Assembly: GCF_963678635.1 (NCBI RefSeq)
Contig: NC_087066.1
Span: 63,804,282-63,868,281 of the forward strand
Reading direction: 5' to 3'
DNA from: Symsagittifera roscoffensis
Taxonomy: Eukaryota > Xenacoelomorpha > Acoela > Convolutidae
Length of the DNA: 64,000 bases
The position numbers and the translations under genes were made by a program. Under the pieces are notes generated by a model. It searched no databases and was not told where the DNA came from. It saw only the letters and a list, made by a program, of their open reading frames with translations. Numbering within the stretch: position 1 is the first letter of the stretch; each line of letters begins with the position of its first letter. Positions 44,560 through 56,659 of this stretch are shown here, in pieces.

Positions 44560-45055
44560 TTCAAAAAAAAACTTTTTTTCCGACTTTCAACGAAAATGTG
44601 GAATCTTCATGCTTGGGTTGGCTCAATTTTCGATTTCTTAAATTAACATTTCTGACGGAGCTTTTTTATACTATCTAAACAATTTTTTATCTTGAGCTAA
44701 AAATTGATGTTTTATTAAATCTGTGGTCATTTTTTATAAAATTTGAGAGTTTGAAAATTACCAGTTTGGCAAATTCGGGTTCATTAACTCTCTATATATT
44801 GCGCCTTAGATTACTGGTAAGCGGCTATCTAATGCGTCTCGAAATGAATTGAGGCAAAATATTTGGTCGTATTATAAGGCTACAAATCGCTAAAACATCC
44901 CTTCCTAGCTTAAAATAATGGGTGGGGCGACAAAGTGAAGAAAGAAATTTTTTTTCTTGAATAGTTCGTCGCTTTTTATGCAAAGTTTATTGAAATTGGC
45001 TTTATAAGTGCAGTCGGAACCCTCAAGGATTTACCTTGATATACGAGCAAGGCTA
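44560..45055 (-). repeat. Family A element, diverged copy
   Basis: Retains TTTCCGACTTTCAACGAAAA, GTTCATTAACTCTCTATATA, a degraded TTACTGGTAAGCGG core and a right end GCAGTCGGAACC...GATATACGAGCAAGG. Confidence 0.55.
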
Positions 45056-45059
45056 AAAA

Positions 45060-46570
45060 CAGAGAACAATGCATAGCTGGAATTCAGTCGCTTTCATTTC
45101 AATGGCTTTCTCAAATCTCAGATTACAAAAAAAAACATTCATGGTTTCAAAAAAAATCAGTGCAACCTTTTGTTTCTACGTCGATGAAATTCATTTTTTC
45201 ATTTTGCTAAAACTTTAAAACGGTAAATCCAAAATGGATAACAACTACCCCAAAAGAAGCAGTCTTGATAATGCTGATGATTCTGAAATGCTGCTAAAAA
45301 CTTGTTAGAAAAAATTTCCAAAAAAGTTGATTTTTAGGAAAAACGTGTTTCTAAACAAGGTGAGGTTTTCGAAACAATGTTGGCAACAAAATCTTGATAC
45401 GGCCAACAAAATTGATACGGCCAACAAAATCTCTTTTCTAAAAAAACTTTCTAGCGCAAGAGCCGTATTCTAGAAAATATTTTAAAAACTATTAACATAA
45501 ATTACAAAATGAAAAATTTATCGTTCGTCATTGAGGTTTTGCAAATTAAATTATGATTATTTAAATCAGATTTTTCCTGCATATGCTATCATCTTTTAAA
45601 ATTAAATTTCTCTAAGTTTCAGACAAGTATAATCATTATGGACGACGAAAAGTGTTGGCAGTGAGTGTTAATTTTATAAAAAAAAGCCGAAGGACTGCCT
45701 AAGAATGACTTAGAAATGAAGAAGACTTTTGATTCTTTGGGATTGGTTAGAACTACGAAAAAATGTCTGGTCAAAGTTTTTATTCCTTATGCGAATGGAA
45801 ACGGCTATTTTGAAAACAGTTCAATAAAATGAGATGATAACAGATGATAATATAAAATAAACTGATTTGTCGCATAAAACAGCAAAAAAGGGGGAGTTAA
45901 TGTGTATGGTGATCTTAGAAACCGGACTGATATCAGCAATCATTCGAAACTGATATCATCAATCATTATCTTTTGTTAATTGGATTGAAAGAAATTCAAA
46001 GCATCAAAAAATTGAATCTAACCTAAAAATCTTACAACTTTGAAAAAATTTGGAAAACAATAACAATTTTAAATCCCTCTTCGTGCTGTACAATTTTTGA
46101 AAAAACAATGAGTTTTGTTTGAATATTGACGATCAACAAAATCTTCATAACCAAAAATTTAATCATAGATATCTAAGTCCCTTGTGTTGAAAAATTATTG
46201 AAGAAAAATAAATGAGTACCACAAAAATTTTATGACTCAACAAAATAAAAAATTTGTTGTTTCAAAGATTTAGCCAATTTCTTTAGAATTGAGGAGGCAA
46301 CGGTATAATACTTCAAAAAACAAACCCACCACAGAATCAAGATATAGAAAACCAAATTACTACGATCAGTCTGCAGAGTCCGGTAAAAATGCAAAGAAGT
46401 TTTCCCACGATATTTAGCAGCTAGCATTTGAGTAAAACCAACGAAAAAAATTTTTTTACTTCCTTTTTTAATGAAATAAAAACATATTTTGCTAAACTTT
46501 GGTCAAACCTATCTAATCAAAATTTGCCCACTAGCTTTAAATTCGCGTGTTTTTGAATTTTCGATATGTT
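45060..46570. other. No gene seen
   Basis: AT-rich with stops in all frames. May be flanks of decayed LINE copies, but no motif supports this. Confidence 0.35.
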
Positions 46571-46579
46571 TTCTTCTCT

Positions 46580-47480
46580 ATGATTGATCGAGATGAGGTC
46601 AGTTGAGCGATTAAAAAGGCAAATATTAGTGGTGCGGTTGGTCATGATGGCCTAAGCAATAAGACTTTACAACCTTCTTTGTCTGTTATAAGCCAGACAT
46701 AACATGAGCCCTTTCGTAATGAAAGTTTTGAGAAGTGTTATTATCTCAAAAGTGAAAATAGTTCGGGTAATTCCACTGCTTAAAGGTGTAGAACTTAATA
46801 AATTTGAAAAATACTGTCCTATTAGTTTACTTCCCGCTATTGAAAAAACTCTTGAACGAATTATTTTTTAAAAAATATTCAAATTTATCAAAGAAATGTA
46901 TTATTTGTCCCCAGCAATTTGGAATTCAGCAAAAGATAGTGTTCTCATGTAGTTTTAACACTTTTTGAGTTTATGGGAATCTCTTACAGTAAAATTTTGG
47001 CTGATCGAGCGTGTTTTAACGAATTATAAAAATGATTTGATGCAAAAAATTATAATGTTCTTTTGGCTAAGTTAGAAAGATATGGGTTTCGGGATAAAAT
47101 CTTCGATTTAAATAAACTTGACCTGAACAATCTTTTCGAGTAAATGGGTATTACATAAGATTCATTGATGACAAATTCGATTGCGGTGTGCCGCCAGACT
47201 CAGTATTTGGGCCTTGGTTTTTCTCTTTTTGTAAACAGCTTACCAAAATTAGTTGAAGATAGCAAAACAGTTAATTTTGCTGATTACATTAGAAATTTCC
47301 ATACTCAAAAATCGTTGGAGTTATAGTTGAACAAAAATCTTACCTCTAATACAGATAAGTGAAGTGTAGCTTGTTAAAAATTGACCGCAAACTCAAAATC
47401 AGCGAGCTTTTGAAAAAAAGTTAGTAGCTTCATTTTTCAGACCAAAAACTCTTGCAAATATCTTGTGTCCGTTAAGATGA
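46580..47480 (+). mobile_element. LINE-like reverse-transcriptase relic, second copy
   Basis: Plus frames show VKIVRVIPLLKGVELNKFEK then YCPISLLPAIEKTLERIIF (RT motif NYRPISLLPxxxKxxE), then LSPAIWNSAK in place of the SPxQxGFR box, and finally DCGVPPDSVFGPWFFS, a decayed GVPQGSxLGPLLF motif B. The YxDD box is not intact (NFADYIRN near 47285). Many stops. It matches the conserved order of Jockey/CR1-type RTs. Confidence 0.7.
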
Positions 47481-47489
47481 AAAATTGAT

Positions 47490-48470
47490 CTCAAAAAATA
47501 TATAGATAAGCTTAATAAAAACTGAGCAGACTTTCAAGAATAAATTTCAAGGTCAGAAACATCTTCAAATAAAACAATTAGGTCAATTCATTACGCATAT
47601 GGAAAATCAGTTTACGGATGGAAAATCAGAAAAGCATAATTGAATTAAATATTCAAGTTACAAAAACCAAATGTTAGATTCATTTTTTTTCAAAAAAACC
47701 TTATGAGCCCATTCAAATACATTATTCAAAACAGCACTTTCTCTGTTTACAAAATTTTCATTGCAAATTATTTTAAATTATTGTATGATGAGTTGAGAGA
47801 AACTGCGTCTACATATTTTTTGAAAATAGATGACATAACGCAACGGAAATCAACTCGTCAAACTGCAAAAAGTCTTATCCCAACAGTTTTTCCTGAAGTA
47901 AAATTGTAGCTCCGGCGCTTAAAATTAAGCTGAATATTGCATATAACTTTGTACAAAAAAATGAATTGATTCCTCAAAATAAAAAAACAATGACTCTTCT
48001 GGAATCAGCATGTTTTTTCAAACCTTTTTCTAAAAACTATGTTGTTGATAACAAGCAAATAATTGAGTTGTTTCTAAGTAGATTTAGTCTGTTTAACTCT
48101 CACTGTTTATTCAACTGCTCTCTTCTTACACTCTCAGGGACATCTTAATTGGGTAGAACTACTCTTTGAATTCTTCCCTCCAGGCAGTTTTTTTTTAATT
48201 ATCTACTGAGTCTGGTCAATTCAAATATTCATCATTCGTGTTTCGTTTTCGAAACATTTGGGTCTCAAACGACTTTTTTCTTCCACTTTTTATGATTGTT
48301 TTCATGGTCTAAATTTTGCACCAAAAGGTGAGCTATTGTTTTAGGTAGATGAAGCAATTGAATAACCCTTTTTAAACTACCGTGGAAGCCTTTCGTTTAT
48401 AGCAAAGAGATTTCTATGGATTGAGAGATGACCAAACAAAATTAAGTTAGAAAATAGAGGTGAAAATTTT
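47490..48470. other. No certain gene
   Basis: Two short plus frames (47703-47909, 47966-48148) follow the RT relic and may be its decayed 3' part, but hold no motif. Confidence 0.3.
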
Positions 48471-48479
48471 AAAATATTT

Positions 48480-48728
48480 TTGACTCATGTACGGACTATG
48501 TTGACCGTTGTTGAATCTGGTCGACTCATATGTTGAGCTTGTGACCCATGATTGAGGTTGTAGACTCTTTTATCAAATCTGTCGACTGAGATCGACCCCG
48601 TCGGCTTATGTATTAACCCTGGTTCAGTTATGTATCAATTCTGTCAATCATGAGCGGCCCTGGTCGACACAAGTATCAAACGTGGTCGACCTGTGTATCA
48701 ACCCCGGTCGACCTGTATATCGTAGGTC
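48480..48728. repeat. Degenerate GGTCGACC minisatellite
   Basis: Imperfect units of about 22-30 bases around CTGGTCGACTCATGTATCAA. The last units (CGTGGTCGACCTGTGTATCA, CCCGGTCGACCTGTATATC) are the best conserved. Confidence 0.6.
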
Positions 48729-48729
48729 A

Positions 48730-49135
48730 AAAAGCGGACGTTCATAAATAAATCGACGACCTAAACCCGGAAACTGTTAGATTGATTTCCTTCTGTTTAC
48801 ATGATGGCATTTGTTGTAACAAAACGTGTATATATCAATTCAGAATAAATTTTCTGTGTCTAAAAGATATAAATTTTAAATTGCAACGCAGAAATCAAAA
48901 GTAACATCAATCAATCACAAACTTGAAAATAAGCCTTGCCACAATAATTTGGTTTTCACTGATCCGACAACATACAGTATAGAAAAAATTTTTCTCCCTA
49001 AAATGACACTATTCTGTTTTAGAGGCCGCAAATTTTGCGGCCAGATTTGTAATACCTTAGTAAACTCCGACAAGACGCCGAACCATAGGGTTGAGAGTTT
49101 AAAGTTCTGTTAGTTTTTATTGAATAAACGTTTTT
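48730..49135. other. No gene seen
   Basis: AT-rich single-copy-looking sequence. Confidence 0.3.
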
Positions 49136-49139
49136 TGAA

Positions 49140-49265
49140 AACAATTTACAAAAATCATAAAAAGTGTCATATCTCGGAGTCAAAGGATAAGAGCATTTTT
49201 AGGAGGGCATATTTGCAAACCCTGAGTGTACCCAGACACGATCTAACTATAGGGCTGAGAAATTC
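49140..49265 (+). repeat. Isolated 163-bp satellite fragment
   Basis: CATAAAAAGTGTCATATCTC followed by AACCCTGAGTGTACCCAGAC and CTATAGGGCT, the same landmarks as the blocks at 23.4-25.2 and 39.3-41.5 kb. Confidence 0.7.
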
Positions 49266-49289
49266 ATTTTTGGTAGTTTTTTTATAAAG

Positions 49290-50362
49290 GTTCTGAAAAA
49301 AAAATTGAAAAAATCTTGGCGCCGGCAAATTTACAAAAAATGGGTCAAAAATGACGTTGAAAGATTTTGAACGGTGCAGCAAAAATTGGTAACAGGCGAC
49401 AATTTGTAATAAAGCGGCAAACACTAATTTATGCGCACCATTCCTCTTGTGTCGGATGTGAGCGCAAAAAAGAGAAGCGGAGTCAGCTGAAAAGTAGTTT
49501 CTTTAATAAACAAAAATTTGAAAAAATGTTGAAAAAAGCTTAGCCGCCCAAAGTTTTTAAAAATGGGCTAAAATTGACGTTGAAAGATTTTGAACGGTGA
49601 AGCAAAAATTCGTTACAGGCGACAATTTGTGATGAAGCGGCAAACACTATCATATGCGCACCATTCCTCTCGTGTCGGATGTGAGCGCAACAAAGCGCAG
49701 CGGATTAAGCTGAAAAGTATTTTCTTTAATGAACAAAATTTTGAAAAACAAACTTGAAAAAAGCTTAGCCGCCCTAAGTTTTTAAAAATGGGCCAAAAAT
49801 GACGTTGAAAGATTTTGAACGGTGAAGCAAATGTTCTTTACAGGCAACAAATTGTGATAAACCGGCAAACACAAATTAATGCGCTGCATTCCTCTCGTGT
49901 CGGATGCAAGCGCAACTCAGCGAAGCGGAGTGAGCTGAAAAGTATTTTCTTTGAAAAAAGTTGAAGAAAGCTTAGCCGCCCATAATTTTTAACAATGAGC
50001 CAAAAATGACTACGAAAGATTATGAATGGTGAAGTAAAAATTCGTTACAGGCGACAATTTGTGATAAAGTGGCAAACACTAATTTATGCACACCATTCCA
50101 CTCGTGTCGGATTTGAGCGCAACAAAGCGAAGCGGAGTAAGCTGAAAAGTATTTTCTTTAATCCAAAAAACTTTGAAAAAAAAATTGAAAAAAAAACTTG
50201 GCGCCCAAAAAAAATGGGCCAAAAATGACGTTGAAAGACTTTGAACGCTGAAGCAAAAATTCGTTACAGGCGACAATTTGTGATAAAGCGGCAAACACTA
50301 ATTTATGCACACCATTCCTCTCGTGTCGGATGTGAGCGCAACAAAGCGCAGCGGAGTAAGCA
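49290..50362 (+). repeat. Tandem repeat, about five units of 208-226 bp
   Basis: TGACGTTGAAAGATTTTGAA starts near 49350, 49576, 49800 and 50226, with a variant at 50008. Each unit contains TTACAGGCGACAATTTGTGA, GCGGCAAACACTAATTTATG, CCTCTCGTGTCGGATGTGAG and AAAGCGAAGCGGAGTAAGCT. G+C is higher than in the 163-bp satellite. The short open frame 50022-50228 is repeat-derived. Confidence 0.85.
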
Positions 50363-50653
50363 TATTATATTTGCCAATGCCTTGCCATATTTCAGGTTAA
50401 TCTTGAAATAAATTTAACTTTACGCTGATTTGGTTGTTAACAGGATTGAGTATGATACCACCGGTAGATTCGAAACCAATTTTTTTCCTCATGTTGAGAG
50501 GACCGGAACTTTTTCTGATTGTTGCAAATCAACCGACTATTTCTGTTGGCCCATGTGAACAAGTCCCCCCTCTTCTAGACTGAGTGAACAACCCCTTAAA
50601 ATTAAATGTCAAATTGAAGCCATAAGGCCTGCATTTACTATGCTCGAATCAGT

Positions 50654-53600
50654 TTAGGTGGGAGAATAATCACTTGGTTGTTTCTGTTGACTATTTTGTT
50701 CAGTTAGGCGGTTGCTACATTTTCTACTTAGAAGATAGTTAATAGCTCCTCTGTAAGAAATCATTTCACAATACGTTGAAACTGGGGTCTCGAGTGAAAT
50801 CAAGTTCGAATCATTCAGCGCTTTTTCAATCACGTCCCATTTTTCCGATACGCTAAACGTGTTGCAGATGTTTTTCACTTTCGCGCTGAATTCGTGTTTG
50901 TTGAACGAAAAAAGTCCATGAAACGCGTGAATATGCTTGAAATTTCCAATCGGCTCATGAAAATGTGAATTGATATCTAATGTGTTCGGCGGTCTGTTTT
51001 CTTTGGATACTTTACCGATCACGTGGTTCATTGCCATATCACCGCCATACATTGAACTGACCAAGCGGTACCAATTCGGCCAATCGCCCAACGTGCCCAA
51101 TGGACCCTCTAGGTATTTTGCGACTTCAGGGTAAGTAGTGGCGTTAAAACCCTGATTGAAAATGTACATTGATGCAAAAACGGCATACTTTGATAGTTTC
51201 AGCAATACTTCTGGTTTGGCCATCCACGTTGATCCGATGTTGTGCACGTTTTTGGTTCTTTTTAACGCCACTTCTTGTTCATGTCTGCCTCAAGTTTTCT
51301 TATAAGCAAAAAAAACTTTTCCTTAAGTCAACTTTTTGCCGCTTTTAACAAAGGCGTTGCTGGTGCTATAAACAAAACTTACATAGCAAAATACCCCTAC
51401 CGCAAAACTTTTTTTTCCTTTTTTCCAATGCTCATGACGCTTTAAACTTTTGACTGCAGCTCTTTTGTGAATTATGCCCCCCCCCCCCCCCCGGGTTGAG
51501 GGGTTCGGCTTATGTTTCGGTTTTGAAGAGCAAAATTTGGTTTGTTTCCACCGTGTTGACAAAATTTTCGTTTGCACATCGAGAAAAATTTTAAGCATAC
51601 CAACACTGCAAGAGAAATCTTGCGCATAAAAATTACCACAATTTGGCTATTTCAGTGCGAAATCAAGTTGTGAACTTTTTATTTGCACGTAATTGGGAGT
51701 AAAAGTGAGAGGAATCCGGAAAAGGCCTATAAACGCTCAGAAGCAAATCCATGGAATCCCCTGGCCAAAATGGTTTTGGATGTGTCAAGCAAACACCCCA
51801 TAAGTTTAAAACTGGGCCTCCCTAGTCCATCAAAGCAGGTTATCTTGCAAGATTTTGCAAGAATCTTGCCAGATTCTTATAAAGACTACGTGTCTCTTTA
51901 AAAGATCTTGTAAGAACCTTGCAAGATCTTGCAAGATAACATTCTTTACAGATAACCTTTTCTAAGCAAGATCTCTAAAAATAGAACTTTTGTGTGAAAG
52001 TTTCCTGCAAGATAATTTCACTCTTGAAAGATCCATTTTAGAAGATCTTTTAAGATAACCTCATTCTTGCGGATCTTGCAAGATAACCCTCATTTCCAAG
52101 AATCTTGCAAGATCTTGCAAGATAGCCTTCCTTGATTGACTGGAACTCTGCGTAAAATGTGTCGCGGAATCAGCAACACTGTTTTAACGATTGTTTTTGA
52201 ATCCGCGCGATTCTGCACTTTGTTTTAACCATTTGTTTCTGTATTCCAAGTCACAGAAAATATTAGAGAAATTTTGTCATGTTGCGAATTCCACGAGACG
52301 ACTTTTTTGCAGACTCCACTGCAGCAACTTTGTATCGCAACGACTAGGAAACACAAATTCATTTTGCAGAAAAAAAGTTGTCGAGAGCTTACGCAAATTT
52401 ATGCTTTTTTAGAAACTATGCAAAATAGTCTGGATCGATTTTTGTTTTCTTGCATTTAAATGAGAAAAAACTAAAAGAATTGAGGTTGCTTGTATCTTCG
52501 CGAAGCCGTAATTACTATGACCGCGCAATTTCCGATGAATATGTTTTTTTAAAATGCCATCTAATATTTAAAAAAAAAATGAATTTTTTAAATTTTTTTT
52601 CACGTATTTTTCTTAATATTCTTTATTCAGATGCTATGAAATAAAAAGTGACATATTTTGCATGTGCTGGTGTGTCTTGCGTTTTGCCTCTTTTTTTAAT
52701 ATTTTTTAAGACTTATTTTTGCGCTTATTTTAATTAGTAAGATTTAACATTTAGAAAGACTTCATTTTATAAGACGAAAAACATTGCGTGTCAAATATCT
52801 TGAATTGAGATTTTGAATTATAGCAAGCAACCAATCCTCGATAACTTGTTTTTGAGCTTTGCAGATCGCAGTATCTTTTAGATGCTGTAAGAAACTTCTG
52901 CTAAACCAAATTTTTTCTAGGAAAAAAAACTAACTTGAGTGCAATTATTCTGTTTTTTTTTAAACATAGAACGAAAAATTTTGCATCTTGCTACAACAAT
53001 CGGCAGTTTTTGCTGTATTTGGTAGCTCTTGGAAAAATTTCGGTCTCTGGATGCAATTTCTTTCACTTGTCGGTTTTCAAGCAGTATTTTCTTGTTGACT
53101 TTAGTAGATTAACTGGTTTTTATCAATTTTTCAAATCAAAACTCGACTCCGCCAAATTCAAACAATTCAAACCAATTTTTCTCACCCTATTTTGAATTTT
53201 GAAAATTTTTTAAGGTCATTTAACTGAAGGGGCGGCTCAAAATGGTATATCAGTTGAAGCATGCCAAGATCATTTTGGTACCTGAATTTGCGGAAAAAAA
53301 AGAAAAGCTAAAACAAACCCGAGTACAAAGTTTCTCCCCATTTTCAATGGTCGGAACAATTAGGCTTCGAAAAGAAACCCCTGTGAGCTTTGATTAAAAA
53401 AAAATCTATGAAAAAAGAGTTCTCATTTGTCTTTCTTTCATTAATACACTAACCAAGCGCATTTTCTGCAGTGAATAGACAATTTATTTTGAGAATGTGA
53501 ACACAGTCGGACAAATTTTTTCTTTAGTCGAATTGGTCAAAACCACCAGTTTAAGTTGAAGGAATCTAGTTAAAAACAGTGATTTTTTTGGTCGATTCGG

Positions 53601-55339
53601 TTGAAACAAAACCTCAACCCCTCCTCAACACGGGTAATATCATTTAAGAAGCTTGCTTATCAGAAGAAGAGGTCAGTAAGAAGGGCAAGAAGAGAGGTGG
53701 GCCAATCCTGCGCCAATGGAACTCGCGAGATATTTTGCTGAGCATTTTAAGTGAGAATAAACTGGAATAACCACCCGCACCGTACATGGCGTCAACATTT
53801 TTGGGTATTTTCCAGTCGAAAAACTTCGGACTAAGAAATATATCTGCATCCGTCCGCAGAACAAAATCATAATGACTGACTATTGATTCAATACTAGCAT
53901 CTCTGAGAAATGCGTGGGTTTTGATATACGGATACTTTTCAGGTTTGTAGGGGAGTCGGCGGAAATAGCAAGTTGCTGATTTTCGAACTAGTTGTTTTGT
54001 CGGTTCAATGAGCTCTTTGCAGTCAATAGGTAGTCGGTCACATGTTCTATCCTCGCAATATGCAATGATATCCACTTTGTTAGCTCTTTTAGGGATCATT
54101 AGTTTTGTGCGAAGAACGCAATAAACTTTTGATTTTTATTTTTAAAAACTTCTTGTTTTTGACCTGCTCAGAAAATCATTACATTTATAATCATATTAAA
54201 TAGCAGCTCAAATGTTTTATTGTGAAGAATTTTTTGTTTAAAAGACTCAATTCAATCCGCTCTTTTTGACCTTTGAAAAGAGAGGAACTTTACATTTGGA
54301 CGTTTATTGTTTTTTTTTTGCTTTATATATATTTTGTCCATTTTTTTCCATTTTTTTCTTATTTGGTTTTTGAGGATATTTATAGTTGATTAGGCCGAAA
54401 TCACTAGTTTTATACGCATTTGTGTAGTTTTTTCCTAACACCACACACAAAACGACACTAATTTTTTGTAGTTTCTTATGAATGTGGTCGGAATATTCTG
54501 TGCCACTTGCATAGCAACCAACTTTTATTGTTTGCGTGAATGAAAAAGGTTTCAAATAATTTTTCTTTTTCTAGAGAGACTTTTCAAAACATGTTACGAT
54601 ATGTTAGGAAAAAACAACCCACGCGATGTTTCCTTTTATCGATTCCTTTTGTTTTTCCTTTCCATCGATATTCCTTTTCATTTTATCAAGAGTACTAAGA
54701 AACAAAATCTTGTTGATAATTAAATAATCAATAGTTTATGATAGAATTTTTCCGTTTACCGCATTTCAAAAAGAAAAAAACCTCGGTTAAACTGGTTGCT
54801 TTAGCCTGCTAACATGTAAAAATTAAACGGGGCGAAATGAAGTTAAAAGTAGTAATTGAAAATGGCTCCAGAATAAAATTTTTGCTATTTGCTTTAGGCT
54901 GAAAAAGACAATTTTCTCTAAAATGGTCCCTTGAGGGGTCTGTGGCCCATTTGTAGTGAGTCAGAACATGTTTCCAGGAACTGTGCATCATAGAGGTAAA
55001 AGTAAACCAGCTGGGAGATTCCACGTTGAAAACATGCTGACCTGCATTCAGAAACGTCAAAACTGCCACTCTGTCAAATAACCGGTCATCTTTCTCCAAC
55101 TTTAGATTCGGAACATCAAATTGAGGAAAAATGGTGTCTTGCGTCTTCTGGATTTTCATCTCAAGATTGAGTTGTGGGTTCTTTAACACCCTCATTATTG
55201 ATAAATCCAGGTCTAAGTTTTGCTGCAATTTCGCAGATATTTTTGGTCGGTACAATGATGTGAAAATTAAGAGAAAAAATAATAAAACTATAAAAATGGG
55301 AAATTTAATGTTTGTAAATCGGCAACGAGCAAGCTTCAT
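50654..55339 (-). CDS. Type II membrane glycosyltransferase-like protein (DUF7164-type), three exons
   Basis: Exons on the minus strand: 55339-54910, 54125-53723 and 51284-50654. Splice sites are GT-AG at both introns (donors ATT|gtcttt and CGA|gttcca; acceptors aaaag|TTT and ggcag|ACA), and the total is 1,464 bases, 487 residues plus stop, in one frame. Residues 1-12 are basic, 13-30 a membrane anchor (FPIFIVLLFFLLIFTSLY), so the catalytic part faces the Golgi or ER lumen. VDIIAYC (about 161-167) and FVLRTDADIFLSPKF (about 232-246, DxD-like DAD for metal/nucleotide-sugar binding) are followed by NVHNIGSTW (290-298) and YGGDMAMNHVI. This order matches a family of putative hexosyltransferases named by a DUF7164 domain. 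The substrate is unknown. The acceptor of intron 1 has a poor pyrimidine tract. Confidence 0.75.
51285..53722 (-). other. Intron 2 of the glycosyltransferase-like gene
   Basis: 2.4 kb, containing a poly-C run at 51477-51493, a palindromic minisatellite at 51830-52130 and otherwise AT-rich sequence. Open frames within it (for example 52191-52412, 52935-53195) lack motifs. Confidence 0.55.
51830..52130. repeat. Cluster of ATCTTGCAAGAT palindromes
   Basis: About a dozen copies of ATCTTGCAAGAT or its half CTTGCAAGAT, spaced irregularly with GATAACC and TTCTT words. The perfect form is a 12-base palindrome. No larger unit is conserved. Confidence 0.65.
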
Positions 55340-55389
55340 AATAGAGAAATAGCTCAAATTGTTTTGGCGCTAAGACGCGTGCAAGCAAT

Positions 55390-55690
55390 AAATAGCCCTG
55401 AATGTTCCGACTGCATTTTAAATAACATTTTTTGGCAGAAAAATTGACGAAATAACCAAAGAAAAAGAAAAACACTTGTTCCGCTTTTTGCAGTGATAAA
55501 GGAACGCAAAATATTGCGCGTTAACTTTGCCGAATTGGACAATTTAGCAATTTAAAAAACCCGTAATTTTCCGGAAAATAATCACAGGTAAAATCTTTTT
55601 TCGAAAGATTTTACGGCCCAAGCATAAAAAACGATCAAAAAAACGGCCCAAGCATAAATATTCTGTTTTCTTCGTAACAGAGCAAAACAA
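55390..55690 (+). repeat. Family A element, truncated copy
   Basis: Starts AGCCCTGAATGTTCCGACTG and includes GCGCGTTAACTTTGCCGAAT and AATCACAGGTAAAATC. It lies about 50-350 bases upstream of the glycosyltransferase start codon, so it may lie in its promoter or 5' UTR. Confidence 0.6.
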
Positions 55691-55899
55691 TGATGACCCT
55701 GACTGCAATTAGTTTTCACGGAGTCGTTTAAAATATATTAATTGATGATTTTTTTTAAAGAAAAAAATTCAAAAAAATTATTTGGAGATTTGTTGTTGTG
55801 CAAAGATCACGCTGTTGAGATTACGCTGTGCAAACTTCAAAGTGATGCTTTTTATATATACCAAAGTTTCAAATAGACATGCTTCAATTTTTTTGGGGT

Positions 55900-56120
55900 T
55901 GATTACTCAGATAGGTGTAATCTCCGCTTACGCGTTATTTCTCCCAAAATGACCGGCCTGGCAATCTTCGAACCCTCATAATTACACAAAAAATGATCAC
56001 AGATGAAGTTTTCATTTAATTTGAGCTCAATACTACTTATTTTTAAGCTCAGACGACTGATATAAAATATTTATGTCAAAATTGCTAATTGAAAAATCGA
56101 AATCAGTCGGAACATCCATC
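55900..56120 (+). repeat. Family A element, internal fragment
   Basis: TCTCCGCTTACGCGTTATTT, GGCAATCTTCGAACCCTCAT, AAAAAATGATCACAGATGAA and CTAATTGAAAAATCGAAA correspond to the right half of the element. Confidence 0.55.
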
Positions 56121-56169
56121 AAACTAATCCATGAACAGAAAGCTGCCAAAAATTATTGTCTTTAAAGTT

Positions 56170-56652
56170 TTTACTCCAACTTTGGAAGTAAGGATGGAAT
56201 ATTTGTGCTCGGGTGGTTTTTCTCCAGACAAGTTTCGACTTTTTAACTAGGAATTTTTGACGAAATAATTTTCTTTTTTGTCAAAGTGTGGTATTGTCTT
56301 GCGCTCAATTTTAAAAAAAATTTTCACCGGTGATCCTTTTATGCTTAATGATGGGGACCAATTTGATCAACTTGATCAACGAGCGATATACTTTTGGCTA
56401 GTAAAGCGTAGGCGGAGATTTAATCCGTCATAAAAAATTGTCTCAATTTGGTTTGAGGCATGCTATTTGATCTATTTACTACTTTTCTTCTTGCCAAACA
56501 CATCGCTTTGTACTTTATGTAGCATGTGAGGTGATGGATTAAAACAATAGTTTTGGAAACTTTGTAATTTTTGTAAAAGCGTTCACTATTCCATAGATCT
56601 AAAAGGCATTCGGAACGTTTAGGGCCTCGCCCTGATACCAGCAGTCTTGTTT
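56170..56652 (-). repeat. Family A element, inverted copy
   Basis: From AATATTTGTGCTCGGGTGG through TCTCCAGACAAGTTTCGACT, ACGAGCGATATAC and AAGCGTAGGCGGAG to GGCATTCGGAACGTTTAGGG and ACCAGCAGTCTTG. With the preceding fragment it forms an inverted pair like that at 4-5.7 kb. Confidence 0.65.
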
Positions 56653-56659
56653 AAGTTAG

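Noticed and set aside
53700-53725. Non-canonical (GA-AG) donor at the end of exon 2
   Set aside because: A canonical GT donor (CGA|gttcca) 20 bases earlier gives the correct phase and a better join, so no unusual splicing is needed.
54304-54555. Minus frame inside intron 1 of the glycosyltransferase-like gene
   Set aside because: The flanking exons join in frame without it, and its end is a Lys-rich, A-tract translation.
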